A DNA stretch of 64,000 nt from Bacillus sp. SG-1 (GCF_000181495.1 NZ_ABCF01000001.1:248001-312000), one strand, 5' to 3'; positions 8,567 through 17,331 are shown, numbered from the stretch's first letter. The notes: a model not told the origin generated them from the sequence alone. Numbers and translations are program-made.

Positions 8567-8984
8567 GCTTAAAACAAAAGAAAATGACAGCAATGTGATT
8601 GAGTTTATTGAGGCAGTCGAGAACCCACGGAAAAGGGAGGATGCATATATACTGTTAGATATTTTCACCGAAACTACAGGGTTTGAAGCAAAAATGTGGG
8701 GACCCAGTATCATAGGTTTCGGCTCATATCACTACAAGTACAAAACAGGGCATGAAGGTGACGCACCACTCGTAGGGTTTTCTCCGAGAAAAGCAAAGAT
8801 CAGCCTATATTTTGCCACCGGTGATCCAGACAGGGAAAGGCTTCTGGAGCGTTTCGGAAAGCACACCTCGGGAAAAGCGTGTGTATATATCAATAAAGTG
8901 GCAGATATTGATGTGGAGGTACTAAAGGAATTGATTCGGCAATCCGTTGATTTTCTCAAGGAGACCTATCAGGAACAGGGATAA
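8550..8984 (+). CDS. DUF1801 domain protein
   Basis: A 144-aa protein typical of DUF1801: FIEAVENPRKREDAYILLDIF near the start, MWGPSIIGFGSYHYKY in the middle and SGKACVYINKVADID towards the end. The fold is known for this family but the biochemical role is not. The start overlaps the upstream VOC gene; an ATG four codons in (8559) is a possible alternative, with GGAAGGAG upstream. A terminator follows. Confidence 0.8.
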   Translation: MKVMYELKTKENDSNVIEFIEAVENPRKREDAYILLDIFTETTGFEAKMWGPSIIGFGSYHYKYKTGHEGDAPLVGFSPRKAKISLYFATGDPDRERLLERFGKHTSGKACVYINKVADIDVEVLKELIRQSVDFLKETYQEQG

Positions 8985-9019
8985 ACAGGCATTTTTAGCC
9001 GGTCGTCATCAAATTATTG

Positions 9020-9051
9020 ATGCACTCTTTAAAGGGTGCATTCTTTTTTTA
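9020..9051 (+). terminator. intrinsic terminator after DUF1801
   Basis: ATGCAC and GTGCAT stems with an AT-rich loop that can extend pairing (CTTTAAAG), followed by TTCTTTTTTT. Confidence 0.75.
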
Positions 9052-9195
9052 CAACAAAACTAGTAATTCAAACTTTTTAAAGGGTTAAACGCAGGTACTT
9101 ATTTTCAAAATTTTTACTGATTTTCCTGATTAGCCCCAAAAGGAAAGACAACTATGATAAAATTCTGAATTGTATGATGAACTGGGAGGGTTTCC

Positions 9196-9408
9196 ATGGA
9201 ACTTATTTTCGGTGTGTTATTAATTATTTTGTTCCTATATATTATTCATTCCATTATAGAAGCAGGAGTAAGAAATGGAATTGATAATTCCAAAACGGGA
9301 AAAATGATCCGGGAAATGATTGAAGGCCAGATGGAAGAATATCCTTCTAAGACTTCGGACGAAGAAATAGAAAAAGAACTGAAAAGGCAGATAGAGGAGA
9401 AAGATTAA
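9196..9408 (+). CDS. small membrane-anchored hypothetical protein
   Basis: A 70-aa protein: one N-terminal membrane helix (about 2-18) and a charged cytoplasmic tail rich in Glu and Lys that is probably helical. GGGAGG lies 8 nt before the ATG. No family recognised. Its last codons overlap the end of the convergent PH-domain gene by 4 nt. Confidence 0.65.
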   Translation: MELIFGVLLIILFLYIIHSIIEAGVRNGIDNSKTGKMIREMIEGQMEEYPSKTSDEEIEKELKRQIEEKD

Positions 9409-9830
9409 AGGGTTTCCAGTTTGATATTTTGATTCTGGTTACATAAATAATTGATAAAGGCATCCTGATCTTGGGGTGAGATCTGGACCACTTCGTACTT
9501 TTGATAATAAATTTCGAGTCTGTTTACAGCAAGGGCAGGTGAGGTGAAGGGGCTTTTTACTTTTCTGATGGACTTAATATCTTTAATTAATATTCTCCAC
9601 CGGAAAGGCCCATATCTGATAAGCAGCTTTTGCTCTTTGAAAATGTAGCATGTGCCGAACCAAATCCAGAGGAGGATTATTAACAAGAAACCTGCTAACG
9701 CCTTTAAAAGCCATGCCGTTAGACCATACTCATTGTTCGAGATTTCTGTTAGTAGAATACCGATAATGCTGCCCCAAAATATTATATAAAATAACAGGTC
9801 TTTCCTTGATTTGAATTTCATACGTACCAC
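9405..9830 (-). CDS. PH-domain membrane protein (SunI/YyaB-like)
   Basis: A 141-aa protein. Two hydrophobic segments (about 10-27 and 38-58) are followed by a beta-rich C-terminal domain with LLIRYGPFRWRILIKDIKSIRKV and LEIYYQKYEVVQISP, the pattern of small bacterial PH domains attached to two membrane helices. SunI, which protects against sublancin, has this layout, but immunity is not implied. The start has AAGGAGTGGTACG upstream. Confidence 0.7.
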   Translation of the reverse strand: MVRMKFKSRKDLLFYIIFWGSIIGILLTEISNNEYGLTAWLLKALAGFLLIILLWIWFGTCYIFKEQKLLIRYGPFRWRILIKDIKSIRKVKSPFTSPALAVNRLEIYYQKYEVVQISPQDQDAFINYLCNQNQNIKLETL

Positions 9831-10001
9831 TCCTTAACCTTAATACGGAATGCAGTGGATGAGAGTTTCATTAATAAAGACCAAGTTATGGTTTTTTTGT
9901 TTCCAGTAAGAAATCTATCAATATTTAAGATTAATAGTACCGAGTTAAAAGCCAACCAACACTAAAGATGAATTCGCTGAAATGAAAGGAAACAAATAGA
10001 A

Positions 10002-10436
10002 ATGCCTTATACGAGAATTGCAAAATCGCATTCAGCTTCGATAGTAGTTATCTTCTTACTTATCAATTTCGATATTTTTTCTGGGAGTCAATTAATTAAC
10101 GGTATACTGTGGCTTATTCTCGTCTGCCTGGTCATGTCTCTGGGGGTTAAATATCAATTACGGGTTAAGGGAAGTCAGTTGGAATACAGTATTTTTTTCT
10201 TAACCCTCCGATTATATAAAAAGGCGCTTCCCCCTTCGCTTATAAAATCAGTCATTTTCAAAAGAACAGACTGGTCAAAAAAGAAGGCTGTAATCAAGCT
10301 GAAACAAAGAGCGAACATAAAGGTGCTGGATTATCAACCTTCAACAATATTTACGGATTTAGAAAGCTTTGCCGCGGACCATGGCATTTCAGTAGCAAAG
10401 ACAAAAGACTATAAGCTTTTGGAGAGATATTACTGA
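10002..10436 (+). CDS. hypothetical membrane protein, PH-like C-terminus
   Basis: A 144-aa protein with two membrane segments (about 12-28, 32-50), then a strand-rich domain (LRVKGSQLEYSIFFLTLRLYKK, later FTDLESFAADHGI). The layout resembles the divergent neighbour at 9405, so both may descend from the same two-helix plus PH-like design, but sequence similarity is weak. AAAGGAAAC precedes the ATG. Confidence 0.6.
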   Translation: MPYTRIAKSHSASIVVIFLLINFDIFSGSQLINGILWLILVCLVMSLGVKYQLRVKGSQLEYSIFFLTLRLYKKALPPSLIKSVIFKRTDWSKKKAVIKLKQRANIKVLDYQPSTIFTDLESFAADHGISVAKTKDYKLLERYY

Positions 10437-10565
10437 GCTGTTTTTACAGGAAAAGGAGCTATATAAAGGTGTGGATACATATGAACCATGTAGACATATC
10501 TGTCAATTAGTTGAAAAAGTACTGATGAAGAATAAGAGAATAATGGTGAAGGAGATCGATCGGTT

Positions 10566-11708
10566 ATGTGGACGAGAATTATTCAGGCTGCAGCTTTCAC
10601 AGTCTTTTTTGGAATTGTGAGTATGTTCGTTGTGGGGTACTCAATTCTTACTTCTTCACAGAATGGATATATTTACACGGGGATAGTGACAGCAGCCATA
10701 CTTGTAATAGGTAACTTGTATTTCCTCGGATTGCTTGCACGTCTGCCTAAAAAGGCAAGGATGTTGGTTCCAGGGTTGATTATTTTACTTCCTTTGGCGG
10801 GGTACGGAGGATATGAAGCTTACATAAACCATATAGAAATCGAGAATGCAGAAGTCGATCTTAGTGACTATGAACCGTTTAAAAAGGACACGGACGCTGT
10901 GTCACTGGATGGAGGGGCAAGTTATTCGATAGACGGTCAATTGCCGACACTTGACGGCGCGACTGCACTGTATCCTGTTATCGCATCTTTTGTCCAGGCG
11001 GTGTACCCTGAAGGGGAGTATCCTCATGACAATCCGTCTGAGAGTGAAGCGGTGGCATCAAAGACCGGTAATGCCTATGATAGATTGGCCAAAAACGATG
11101 TGGATATAATATTTACTGCAGGCCCCTCTGAGCTTCAGGAATCCAGATTGCAGAATATGAATATGACACCAATCGGTAAAGAAGCCTTTGTCTTTTTTGT
11201 ACATAAAAGCAATCCGGTTGAGAGTCTCTCGATTGAACAACTTCAGCAAATCTATTCCGGCAAAATCACGAACTGGAAAGAAGTCGGCGGGAAAGATAAA
11301 GAGATTATCGCTTTTCAAAGGCCGGAAGGAAGCGGCAGCCAAACGGGATTGCAAAAGATGATGGGAGATGTTCCAATTATGAAGCCTCCAACCGATCAGA
11401 AAGTCAGCGGTATGGGTGGAGTCATCGAAAAAGCCTCAAACTACCGAAATTACCGTAACGCCATTGGTTTTTCCTATCGTTTTTTTGCCACTGGTATGAT
11501 AGAAAATAAAGGCATAAAACTATTGAAGGTCGAAGGTGTAGATCCAGACATTGAGGGCATTCAAAGTGAAGAGTACCTACTAACAGGTGAGTTCTACGCC
11601 ATTACGAACGGCACGGATAATCCGCACGTCGAACCGTTCATCGAGTGGATTACCTCCCAACAGGGGCAGGAGCTCATTCAGAAAACAGGATATGTGCCGA
11701 TAAATTAG
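10566..11708 (+). CDS. membrane-anchored PstS-like substrate-binding protein
   Basis: A 380-aa protein. Residues about 5-30, 36-53 and 62-84 are hydrophobic membrane segments. The rest is a periplasmic-binding-protein fold of the phosphate type, with DGATALYPVI at about 125, SKTGNAYDRL, then LQQIYSGKITNWKEVGG and RPEGSGSQTG (phosphate-loop-like). There is no lipobox, which Gram-positive PstS normally has, and no pstCAB genes adjoin it. It may sense or capture an oxyanion without belonging to a complete importer. Confidence 0.78.
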   Translation: MWTRIIQAAAFTVFFGIVSMFVVGYSILTSSQNGYIYTGIVTAAILVIGNLYFLGLLARLPKKARMLVPGLIILLPLAGYGGYEAYINHIEIENAEVDLSDYEPFKKDTDAVSLDGGASYSIDGQLPTLDGATALYPVIASFVQAVYPEGEYPHDNPSESEAVASKTGNAYDRLAKNDVDIIFTAGPSELQESRLQNMNMTPIGKEAFVFFVHKSNPVESLSIEQLQQIYSGKITNWKEVGGKDKEIIAFQRPEGSGSQTGLQKMMGDVPIMKPPTDQKVSGMGGVIEKASNYRNYRNAIGFSYRFFATGMIENKGIKLLKVEGVDPDIEGIQSEEYLLTGEFYAITNGTDNPHVEPFIEWITSQQGQELIQKTGYVPIN

Positions 11709-11927
11709 GTGGTTAAAGGTTGCACTATTTGTACAGAAGTGCCTAAGGGCTATTTGGGTCACTTGCTAGTCTGTTGGGTTCCGGAGACACCTAATTCGAG
11801 TGGAGTTATGGGGGAAAGTGCTTTTAGAGAGGTTCTAAAGACCAAATCCGAGTGAAATATAAGTTGAAAGTGCCTTTAAAAAGGTTCTAGCTGCAATTCA
11901 AAATTTGAAAACAGGAGTGTAAAGCCC
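11709..11927. other. intergenic region with degenerate short repeats
   Basis: No gene seen. Phrases of the form AAGTGC(T/C)TTT followed by AGGTTCTA occur at about 11816-11840 and 11867-11890, with a looser copy near 11737. They are about 50 bp apart and look like decayed tandem repeats. Confidence 0.35.
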
Positions 11928-12293
11928 ATGAACGATCAACCCATTAATTTAAAAGAAAAGCTTAGTAAGTTTGCGGAACAGTGGTCGCCGAAGGTCATTG
12001 CTGAGATGAATGACTATCAAATCAAGCTTGTGAAGATTCAAGGTGATTTTGTATGGCACGAGCATAAGGAAACGGATGAGGTCTTCATCGTCATTGAAGG
12101 TGAAATGTCGATTGAATTTCGTGATGGCATAGTCAATCTTGCAAAAGGGGAAATGTACGTTGTTCCTAAAGGAGTGGAGCACAAACCTCATGCTGAAAAC
12201 GAGTGCCACATTATGCTGGTAGAACCAAAAGGTGTGGTGAATACCGGGGAGGCAGAAGGAGAACTGACTGCCGAAAATGATGTTTGGACATAA
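11928..12293 (+). CDS. cupin-domain protein
   Basis: A 121-aa single cupin. Motif 1 is [17 protein letters not shown] at about 44-60, with two His and a Glu as likely metal ligands. Motif 2 is [14 protein letters not shown] at about 84-97. The fold is shared by isomerases, dioxygenases and sensors, and the substrate cannot be inferred. It is followed within 20 nt by a NUDIX gene. Confidence 0.85.
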   Translation: MNDQPINLKEKLSKFAEQWSPKVIAEMNDYQIKLVKIQGDFVWHEHKETDEVFIVIEGEMSIEFRDGIVNLAKGEMYVVPKGVEHKPHAENECHIMLVEPKGVVNTGEAEGELTAENDVWT

Positions 12294-12313
12294 GGAAAAA
12301 AGGAGGAGTGACC

Positions 12314-12730
12314 ATGCCTTCTGTAGGCGTATTCGCAGTTGTGAGAAACGAAGAGAATAAAGTTCTTTGTGTCAAATTGAATTATGGGTCAGGCAACTGG
12401 ACCTTACCTGGAGGACATTTGGAAAATAACGAATCCCCCATTGAAGGGGTGATGCGTGAAGTGTTCGAGGAAACGGGATACGAAGTAGAGGTCGTTGATT
12501 TTGTTGGTGTCTATTCTTCTCCTGAAAAAGATGATCTCGTCCTGCTGTTCAGGGCGGACATTCATAAGGAGGGAAGGTTCTTGCCAAATAAAGAAATTCA
12601 GCAACGGAAATTTTTCGCCCTCGACTCCCTTCCAGAAGCTATGCATCCCTGGAATAGGAAGAGAATACATGACGCTTTTACGGAAACAAACAGCTCCTTA
12701 CATATATTCGAGAAAGCAGCACAACTATGA
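12314..12730 (+). CDS. NUDIX hydrolase
   Basis: A 138-aa protein with a textbook Nudix box: GGHLENNESPIEGVMREVFEETGY near residues 35-58. ATG 12314 was chosen because AGGAGG lies just upstream; an in-frame ATG at 12284 lacks such a site. The last 4 nt overlap the start of the next GNAT gene (ATGA), so translation is likely coupled. Confidence 0.87.
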   Translation: MPSVGVFAVVRNEENKVLCVKLNYGSGNWTLPGGHLENNESPIEGVMREVFEETGYEVEVVDFVGVYSSPEKDDLVLLFRADIHKEGRFLPNKEIQQRKFFALDSLPEAMHPWNRKRIHDAFTETNSSLHIFEKAAQL

Positions 12731-13188
12731 AACTCTTATTATCACCTGTCAGATTAGAAAATAGAAGAGATTACCTTCCTCTGCTGTTGATTGCTGATGA
12801 AAGTGAGGACGCCGTCAACAGCTATATTGATGAAGGAGAGATGTTTTCTATTCACTACAATGATCATATGGCTGGTGTAATCTTGTTCACTCCTGTTAAT
12901 AAAGGTACTCTTGAATTAAAGAACTTTGCCATTGTGCCTGAGTTCAGAGGAAAGGGACTTGGCAAAGCGGCGATAAATGAAGCTCTTTCTCTTTACAAAA
13001 AAAGAAATGTGAAGCAAATAATAGTAGGAACTGCCAACTCCAGCATTGATAACATTGCCTTTTATCAAAAAGCAGGTTTTAGAATGAATGAGATAAAGAG
13101 GGATTTCTTTTCGGAATACACCGAACCGATTTATGAAAACGGAATCAGGGCCCTGGATATGGTCATGTTTGAAAAGAAGCTGATTTAG
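12727..13188 (+). CDS. GNAT family N-acetyltransferase (YvbK-like)
   Basis: A 153-aa acetyltransferase. Acetyl-CoA motif VPEFRGKGLGKAAINEAL at about 72-89, then VGTANSSIDNIAFYQKAGFRM at about 100-120. It resembles B. subtilis YvbK in length and motif spacing. The acceptor is unknown here. Translationally coupled to the NUDIX gene upstream. Confidence 0.83.
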   Translation: MKLLLSPVRLENRRDYLPLLLIADESEDAVNSYIDEGEMFSIHYNDHMAGVILFTPVNKGTLELKNFAIVPEFRGKGLGKAAINEALSLYKKRNVKQIIVGTANSSIDNIAFYQKAGFRMNEIKRDFFSEYTEPIYENGIRALDMVMFEKKLI

Positions 13189-13232
13189 GCAAATAGATTA
13201 AGGCACATAAGAGTAGATAAAGGAGAAATGTA

Positions 13233-13796
13233 ATGTATTGGATTGCAGCATTATTCGATGAAAAAACAGAGAAGTTGATTAAACAAATATGGAAAGAGCT
13301 AGCTCAAGAATCGCTCTCTTTTTATGAGGAAGAAATCAAGAACCCAAGGCCGCATATCACAATAGCCAGCTATAGTGAAATAGATAAAGACGTGTACATA
13401 GATGGATTAAAGAAATTATATGAGAACAAAACTGAAATGGAGATTTGTTTCAATACTCTTGGTTCCTTCCTGAATTACGGGACTCTTTTTTTCTCTCCCA
13501 CTATGACGAAGGAACTTCTGGATCTTCACGCATCACATCATGAAACCTTTAACAATAATGTCACGTCAAACTCATTGTACGAGCCGGGTAAATGGATCCC
13601 CCACTGTACGTTGGCAAACAAATTGCCGGAAGAGGATCTGGCAAAGGTGTTTCGATATTGCTTGAAGAGAAACGACTCCATTAAAGGAAGGATCACTGAA
13701 ATTGCACTGATTGAAATGGCTGACAACCAAGGAGATCAATTGGAAGCCCCTATTATTTTCTCAGTGCCTTTAAAGGAAGTGGGAAAACATGTTTAA
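13233..13796 (+). CDS. 2H phosphoesterase (2'-5' RNA ligase superfamily), copy 1
   Basis: A 187-aa protein with the two HxT/S motifs of the 2H superfamily: PHITIAS at about 44-50 and PHCTLAN at about 122-128. The family acts on 2',3'-cyclic or 2'-5' phosphodiester bonds of RNA or nucleotides. Its paralogue lies at 15691, with the same KWIPHCTLAN block. AAGGAGA precedes the ATG. The GNAT gene overlaps its 3' end by 8 nt. Confidence 0.83.
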   Translation: MYWIAALFDEKTEKLIKQIWKELAQESLSFYEEEIKNPRPHITIASYSEIDKDVYIDGLKKLYENKTEMEICFNTLGSFLNYGTLFFSPTMTKELLDLHASHHETFNNNVTSNSLYEPGKWIPHCTLANKLPEEDLAKVFRYCLKRNDSIKGRITEIALIEMADNQGDQLEAPIIFSVPLKEVGKHV

Positions 13797-14388
13797 AATT
13801 GAATTGGACGGAGATACCTATATTTCGCTATTGCAGCCACACCATGCTGTACAACTTTTTAAGTTGGTCGATGCCAATCGTGAAAATCTGGGAAAGTGGC
13901 TATCCTTTCCTCAGAAAACTAAGTCAGTCGCAGATTCCAAGACCTTCATTGAAAAGTCATTGACCAGGTTCGCCAATGATAACGGATTTTGGGCAGGGAT
14001 ATGGTCCGGCAGCGAACTTGCTGGTGCCATTGGATTTATATATGTGGATTCTGTCAATCGAAAAGCGGAAATTGGTTATTGGCTTGGAAATGATTTTGAA
14101 GGCAGGGGTTTGGTGACGCGTTCCTGTAAGTGCTTCATCCAGCATGCTTTTGAAAAATGGACACTAAACAAGGTTGAAATCAACATGGCAAGTGGAAATA
14201 TTCAGAGCAGAGCTGTTGCTGAAAGACTTGGTTTTAAACAGGAGGGCATTATACGAGATTATGAATTTCTTAATGGAGAATATCATAACCGTGTCATTTA
14301 CGGGATGCTTCAAAAGGAATGGATGCAAAGAGTGAGGGTGGATACTAATGAAGAAAACGGCAGTACTGTTATATCCTCAGTTCAGTGA
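13789..14388 (+). CDS. GNAT N-acetyltransferase (RimL/YdaF-like)
   Basis: A 199-aa protein of the ribosomal-protein acetyltransferase type: AEIGYWLGNDFEGRGLVTRSC at about 84-104 (the GxxxEGRG loop) and NIQSRAVAERLGFKQEG at about 138-154, with the long N-terminal strand set of RimJ/RimL proteins. The acceptor is uncertain. It overlaps both neighbours (8 nt upstream, 41 nt downstream). Confidence 0.83.
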   Translation: MFKIELDGDTYISLLQPHHAVQLFKLVDANRENLGKWLSFPQKTKSVADSKTFIEKSLTRFANDNGFWAGIWSGSELAGAIGFIYVDSVNRKAEIGYWLGNDFEGRGLVTRSCKCFIQHAFEKWTLNKVEINMASGNIQSRAVAERLGFKQEGIIRDYEFLNGEYHNRVIYGMLQKEWMQRVRVDTNEENGSTVISSVQ

Positions 14389-14887
14389 GTATGAATTGAG
14401 TGTGGCTCTATCAGTGCTAATGCAGGGGAAGAAGCCTGTTGTAACGTGCTGGACGAGGAATGAAGCGGTTAGAGGTGAATCCGGATTAACATGTTTGCCC
14501 GATAGAATGATCCAGGAGATTGACCTTGATGAAATTGATAGTGTACTGCTCCCGGGCTGTATGGATATCATGCTATTAAAAGATGAGGAAGAAATATTTC
14601 ATTTTCTCGAAGCGGCGGCTGATAAGGTTTCGGTTATTGCAGCCATCTCAAGCTCGCCATATCTTTTAGCAAGAGCCGGTCTCCTAAAAGGAAAAAGATA
14701 CACAGTCGGGCTAGCAGAAGAAGCACGGGAGTCATCAGGTATTTTTGAAAAAGAAAACTATTCTGATGAGTTGGTTGTACAAGACGGAAAGGTGTTAACG
14801 GCAAGAGGGAGAGGCTTCATTGAGTTCGGTACACATCTTGGCAATGTCTTGGGACTCAGCTTTAATGGAGGCTGGTACAGATGCTGA
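14348..14887 (+). CDS. DJ-1/PfpI family protein lacking the nucleophilic cysteine
   Basis: A 179-aa type 1 glutamine-amidotransferase-like protein. The N-terminal KTAVLLYPQFSEYELSVAL and the acidic DSVLLPGC are typical. At the nucleophile elbow, where the family has AxC, the sequence reads AAISSSPYLLARAGLL: Ser replaces Cys. The thiol chemistry (deglycase, protease, chaperone) is therefore unlikely. Its start lies inside the upstream GNAT gene, and its end overlaps the next one by 7 nt. Confidence 0.78.
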   Translation: MKKTAVLLYPQFSEYELSVALSVLMQGKKPVVTCWTRNEAVRGESGLTCLPDRMIQEIDLDEIDSVLLPGCMDIMLLKDEEEIFHFLEAAADKVSVIAAISSSPYLLARAGLLKGKRYTVGLAEEARESSGIFEKENYSDELVVQDGKVLTARGRGFIEFGTHLGNVLGLSFNGGWYRC

Positions 14888-15423
14888 CTATGACTGGGGA
14901 AAGAATGATGTTGAGGGAACTACAGGAAAACGACTGGGAAGGAATCCATGACTACGCCTCACAAGAGCAGGCTTGCCGCTATCAACCCTGGGGCCCGAAT
15001 ACAGTTGATGAGACGAAAGTGTTTGTTAAAGAAGCATTGGCAGATGCCAAAAGAAACCCCAGAACCCGCTACTTGTTTGTTATTACTACCATTGAAGAAG
15101 ACAAGGTTATAGGTGCAGTTGAAATTAATATTAGTGATATACAGAATCGGGCGGGCGAAATTGGCTACATTTTGAATCCGAAAAGCTGGGGAAACGGATT
15201 AGCAACTGAGGCGGCAAGATTGGCTGTTGAATTTGGTTTTAAAGTTCTGAACCTTCACAGGATATATGCTACATGCAATCCTGAAAATGCTGCCTCCACC
15301 AGAGTGTTGGAAAAAGCGGGCCTGATAAAAGAAGGGACAATGAGACACCACTTAAAGATGAAGGACGGATGGAGAGACTCACACCTGTATTCCATATTGG
15401 AAAATGAATGGGTTACGATATAA
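14881..15423 (+). CDS. GNAT N-acetyltransferase (RimJ-like)
   Basis: A 180-aa protein: AGEIGYILNPKSWGNGLATEAARL at about 89-112 is the acetyl-CoA loop, then NPENAASTRVLEKAGLIKEGTMR at about 130-152. The DUF1801, GNAT and 2H genes around it give no hint of a common pathway. GGAGG lies 9 nt before the ATG, inside the DJ-1 gene. Confidence 0.83.
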   Translation: MLTMTGERMMLRELQENDWEGIHDYASQEQACRYQPWGPNTVDETKVFVKEALADAKRNPRTRYLFVITTIEEDKVIGAVEINISDIQNRAGEIGYILNPKSWGNGLATEAARLAVEFGFKVLNLHRIYATCNPENAASTRVLEKAGLIKEGTMRHHLKMKDGWRDSHLYSILENEWVTI

Positions 15424-15671
15424 AGGTGCACAAACCATTACAGAAAGTCCTTTTGCTGCTATTCATCCTATTTTCAACAGGCTGCCAATCACCTGAGGCT
15501 GAAAAAGAGCGTTACATCGTATGGATGGAGGTCTCTCAGCAAAATCAAGACTTGGCTGTTTCAGCTTATAAAAGATTGAGAGAGGCCAATATTGAATTCA
15601 AGTTTGATGATGAAGGGAATCTCCTCATCAAGAAAAGTGATTCAAAAAAAGCGGTCATGTGCTGTTCATAG
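15408..15671 (+). CDS. small putative lipoprotein
   Basis: An 87-aa ORF. A hydrophobic stretch ends with the lipobox-like FSTGC at about 22-26, so the Cys may be lipidated after signal-peptidase II cleavage. The mature part is short and charged. It overlaps the end of the GNAT gene; GTG 15426 is an equally good start. No strong binding site is visible and no family was recognised. Confidence 0.5.
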   Translation: MGYDIKVHKPLQKVLLLLFILFSTGCQSPEAEKERYIVWMEVSQQNQDLAVSAYKRLREANIEFKFDDEGNLLIKKSDSKKAVMCCS

Positions 15672-15690
15672 AGGTAAGGAGGGGAACGTC

Positions 15691-16224
15691 ATGTATGGGG
15701 TGATAGCGGTATTTGATAAGGAAACGGACGAGGCCATCAGGGAAGTATGGCAGGAATTACATGAGAAGTCCATATCCTTTTATGCCCATGAGGTCATGGA
15801 TAGAATCCCCCATATAACCCTGGGGAGTTATGAAAAGATCGATGAACGTTCCTTTATTGAAAGAATGGATGAAGTTTATAGCAGGGAGAAGCCAATTGAC
15901 ATCCACTTTACTTCTCTGGGTTCTTTTTTGAAATCCGGAGCACTTTATCTTCCCCCGGTTATGACTGAAGAATTGAAGGGATTGCACTCAAGGCATTATC
16001 TGGCGTTCACCCAATGGAATAATTGTGCCTCTACTTTGTACATGCCGGATAAATGGATACCACACTGTACTCTGGCCAACAGGCTGTCCCAAGAAAAATT
16101 AAGTGAAGCCTTTCTATACTGCTTAAATAGATTGGATAACATTTCAGGGGAAATTACCGATATAGCCTTAATTAAAGTCCAAGGGGATACCGCACCTGTT
16201 ATTCATAGGGTTCGGTTGAAGTAA
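15691..16224 (+). CDS. 2H phosphoesterase (2'-5' RNA ligase superfamily), copy 2
   Basis: A 177-aa paralogue of the gene at 13233. The HxT motifs are PHITLGS at about 41-47 and PHCTLAN at about 119-125; LGSFL, MTEEL and KWIPHCTLAN are shared blocks. ATG 15691 was chosen because TAAGGAGGGG lies 7 nt upstream; an in-frame ATG at 15592 would add an unrelated N-terminus. Two copies 1.9 kb apart suggest a local duplication separated by other genes. Confidence 0.83.
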   Translation: MYGVIAVFDKETDEAIREVWQELHEKSISFYAHEVMDRIPHITLGSYEKIDERSFIERMDEVYSREKPIDIHFTSLGSFLKSGALYLPPVMTEELKGLHSRHYLAFTQWNNCASTLYMPDKWIPHCTLANRLSQEKLSEAFLYCLNRLDNISGEITDIALIKVQGDTAPVIHRVRLK

Positions 16225-16242
16225 GAGAAGGGAGAGAGCAGC

Positions 16243-16641
16243 ATGCTTCATCATGTTGAAATATATGTTTCTGATATAAAGAAATCCAGGGAATTTTGGG
16301 GTTGGTTTCTGGAGGAACTGGGTTATCAATCTTACCAAAAATGGGAGAGCGGCCAAAGTTGGAAAATGAACGAGACTTATCTTGTATTCGTGCAGGCTGA
16401 AGACCGATTTCTTGAGGTTCCTTATCACCGGTGCAGAGTCGGGTTGAACCACCTGGCCTTTCATGCAACTTCAAGGGAACAAGTAGATGAAATGACTAAT
16501 AAATTGAAAGACAAAGGGATTGAGATTTTATATCCTGACAAGCACCCTTATGCAGGTGGAGAGTCTTACTATGCGTTATTCTTAGAGGACCCCGATCGAA
16601 TAAAAGTAGAATTAGTCGCACCGGAAAAAGGCAGTGATTAA
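16243..16641 (+). CDS. VOC family protein
   Basis: A 132-aa glyoxalase-fold protein: LHHVEIYVSDIKKSREFWGWF with the first metal His, VGLNHLAFHA with the second, and YALFLEDPDRIKVELVAP with the C-terminal Glu. All three metal positions look present, so it may be an active metalloenzyme. GGGAGAG precedes the ATG. Confidence 0.83.
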   Translation: MLHHVEIYVSDIKKSREFWGWFLEELGYQSYQKWESGQSWKMNETYLVFVQAEDRFLEVPYHRCRVGLNHLAFHATSREQVDEMTNKLKDKGIEILYPDKHPYAGGESYYALFLEDPDRIKVELVAPEKGSD

Positions 16642-16684
16642 GTAATGCCATTTTACAATTAGCTCGTGGAATTTCTTTATTGAA

Positions 16685-16710
16685 GTCACACACATGGAGC
16701 GGGAATCAAC
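16685..16710. repeat. solo arm of palindromic repeat A
   Basis: GTCACACACATGGAGCGGGAATCAAC. This matches, as reverse complement, the outer arm of the repeat that holds the IS element (37444-37470). Confidence 0.6.
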
Positions 16711-16750
16711 GGTATGTTTAAAAAAAACGTTTTAAACTTAGGGGGATAAC

Positions 16751-17275
16751 ATGCTTGGTGTAAAGAAAGGTGAAGTATTTCTGAAAGAGCACTCAAAGGA
16801 TTGGGCGGATCTTTTTCAAAAGGAAAAACAAGTATTGATGGAGATCCTCGGAGAATCCGTGGTGGATTTTGAGCACTTTGGCAGTACAGCCATCTGCGGA
16901 ATCAAAGCTAAACCGATCATTGATATTCTGGCTGGGGTCAAGTCAATGGAGGATATCGAACAGTTTGACACAATCCGTTTAAAAGAAGAAGGATACTATC
17001 GATTGCCACAGGTGAACATTCCAGGTAAGCAGGTATTTGCAAGATTCGTAGACCTAGAAAGCCTGACCAAAACGCATATTCTTCATGTGGTGGAATATGA
17101 AGGAGACTGGTGGAAAGAACACATCACTTTTCGGGACTATTTGAACAGTCACCCATCCACAGCGGAAGAATACGAAAATTTAAAAATTCGCCTTGCCCAA
17201 GACTTTCCGGAAGATGAGGCTTCCTACACTGCCGCAAAAAAACAGTATGTAGACTGTATATTGAACAAAGTTTAG
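16751..17275 (+). CDS. GrpB family protein (UPF0157)
   Basis: A 174-aa protein with the GrpB signature: FEHFGSTAICGIKAKPIIDILAGV at about 39-62, where HxGST and KPxID resemble a nucleotidyltransferase site. THILHVVEYEGDWWKEHITFRDYL follows at about 114-137. Related proteins include a dephospho-CoA kinase-fused domain, but the activity of stand-alone GrpB is unknown. A preceding AAACTTAGGGGGATAAC gives a strong binding site. Confidence 0.85.
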   Translation: MLGVKKGEVFLKEHSKDWADLFQKEKQVLMEILGESVVDFEHFGSTAICGIKAKPIIDILAGVKSMEDIEQFDTIRLKEEGYYRLPQVNIPGKQVFARFVDLESLTKTHILHVVEYEGDWWKEHITFRDYLNSHPSTAEEYENLKIRLAQDFPEDEASYTAAKKQYVDCILNKV

Positions 17276-17331
17276 TTAATTTCCTATTCTATCTGACTAT
17301 CAAATTTTATAAGGGAGGGACGTTCAGCAGG

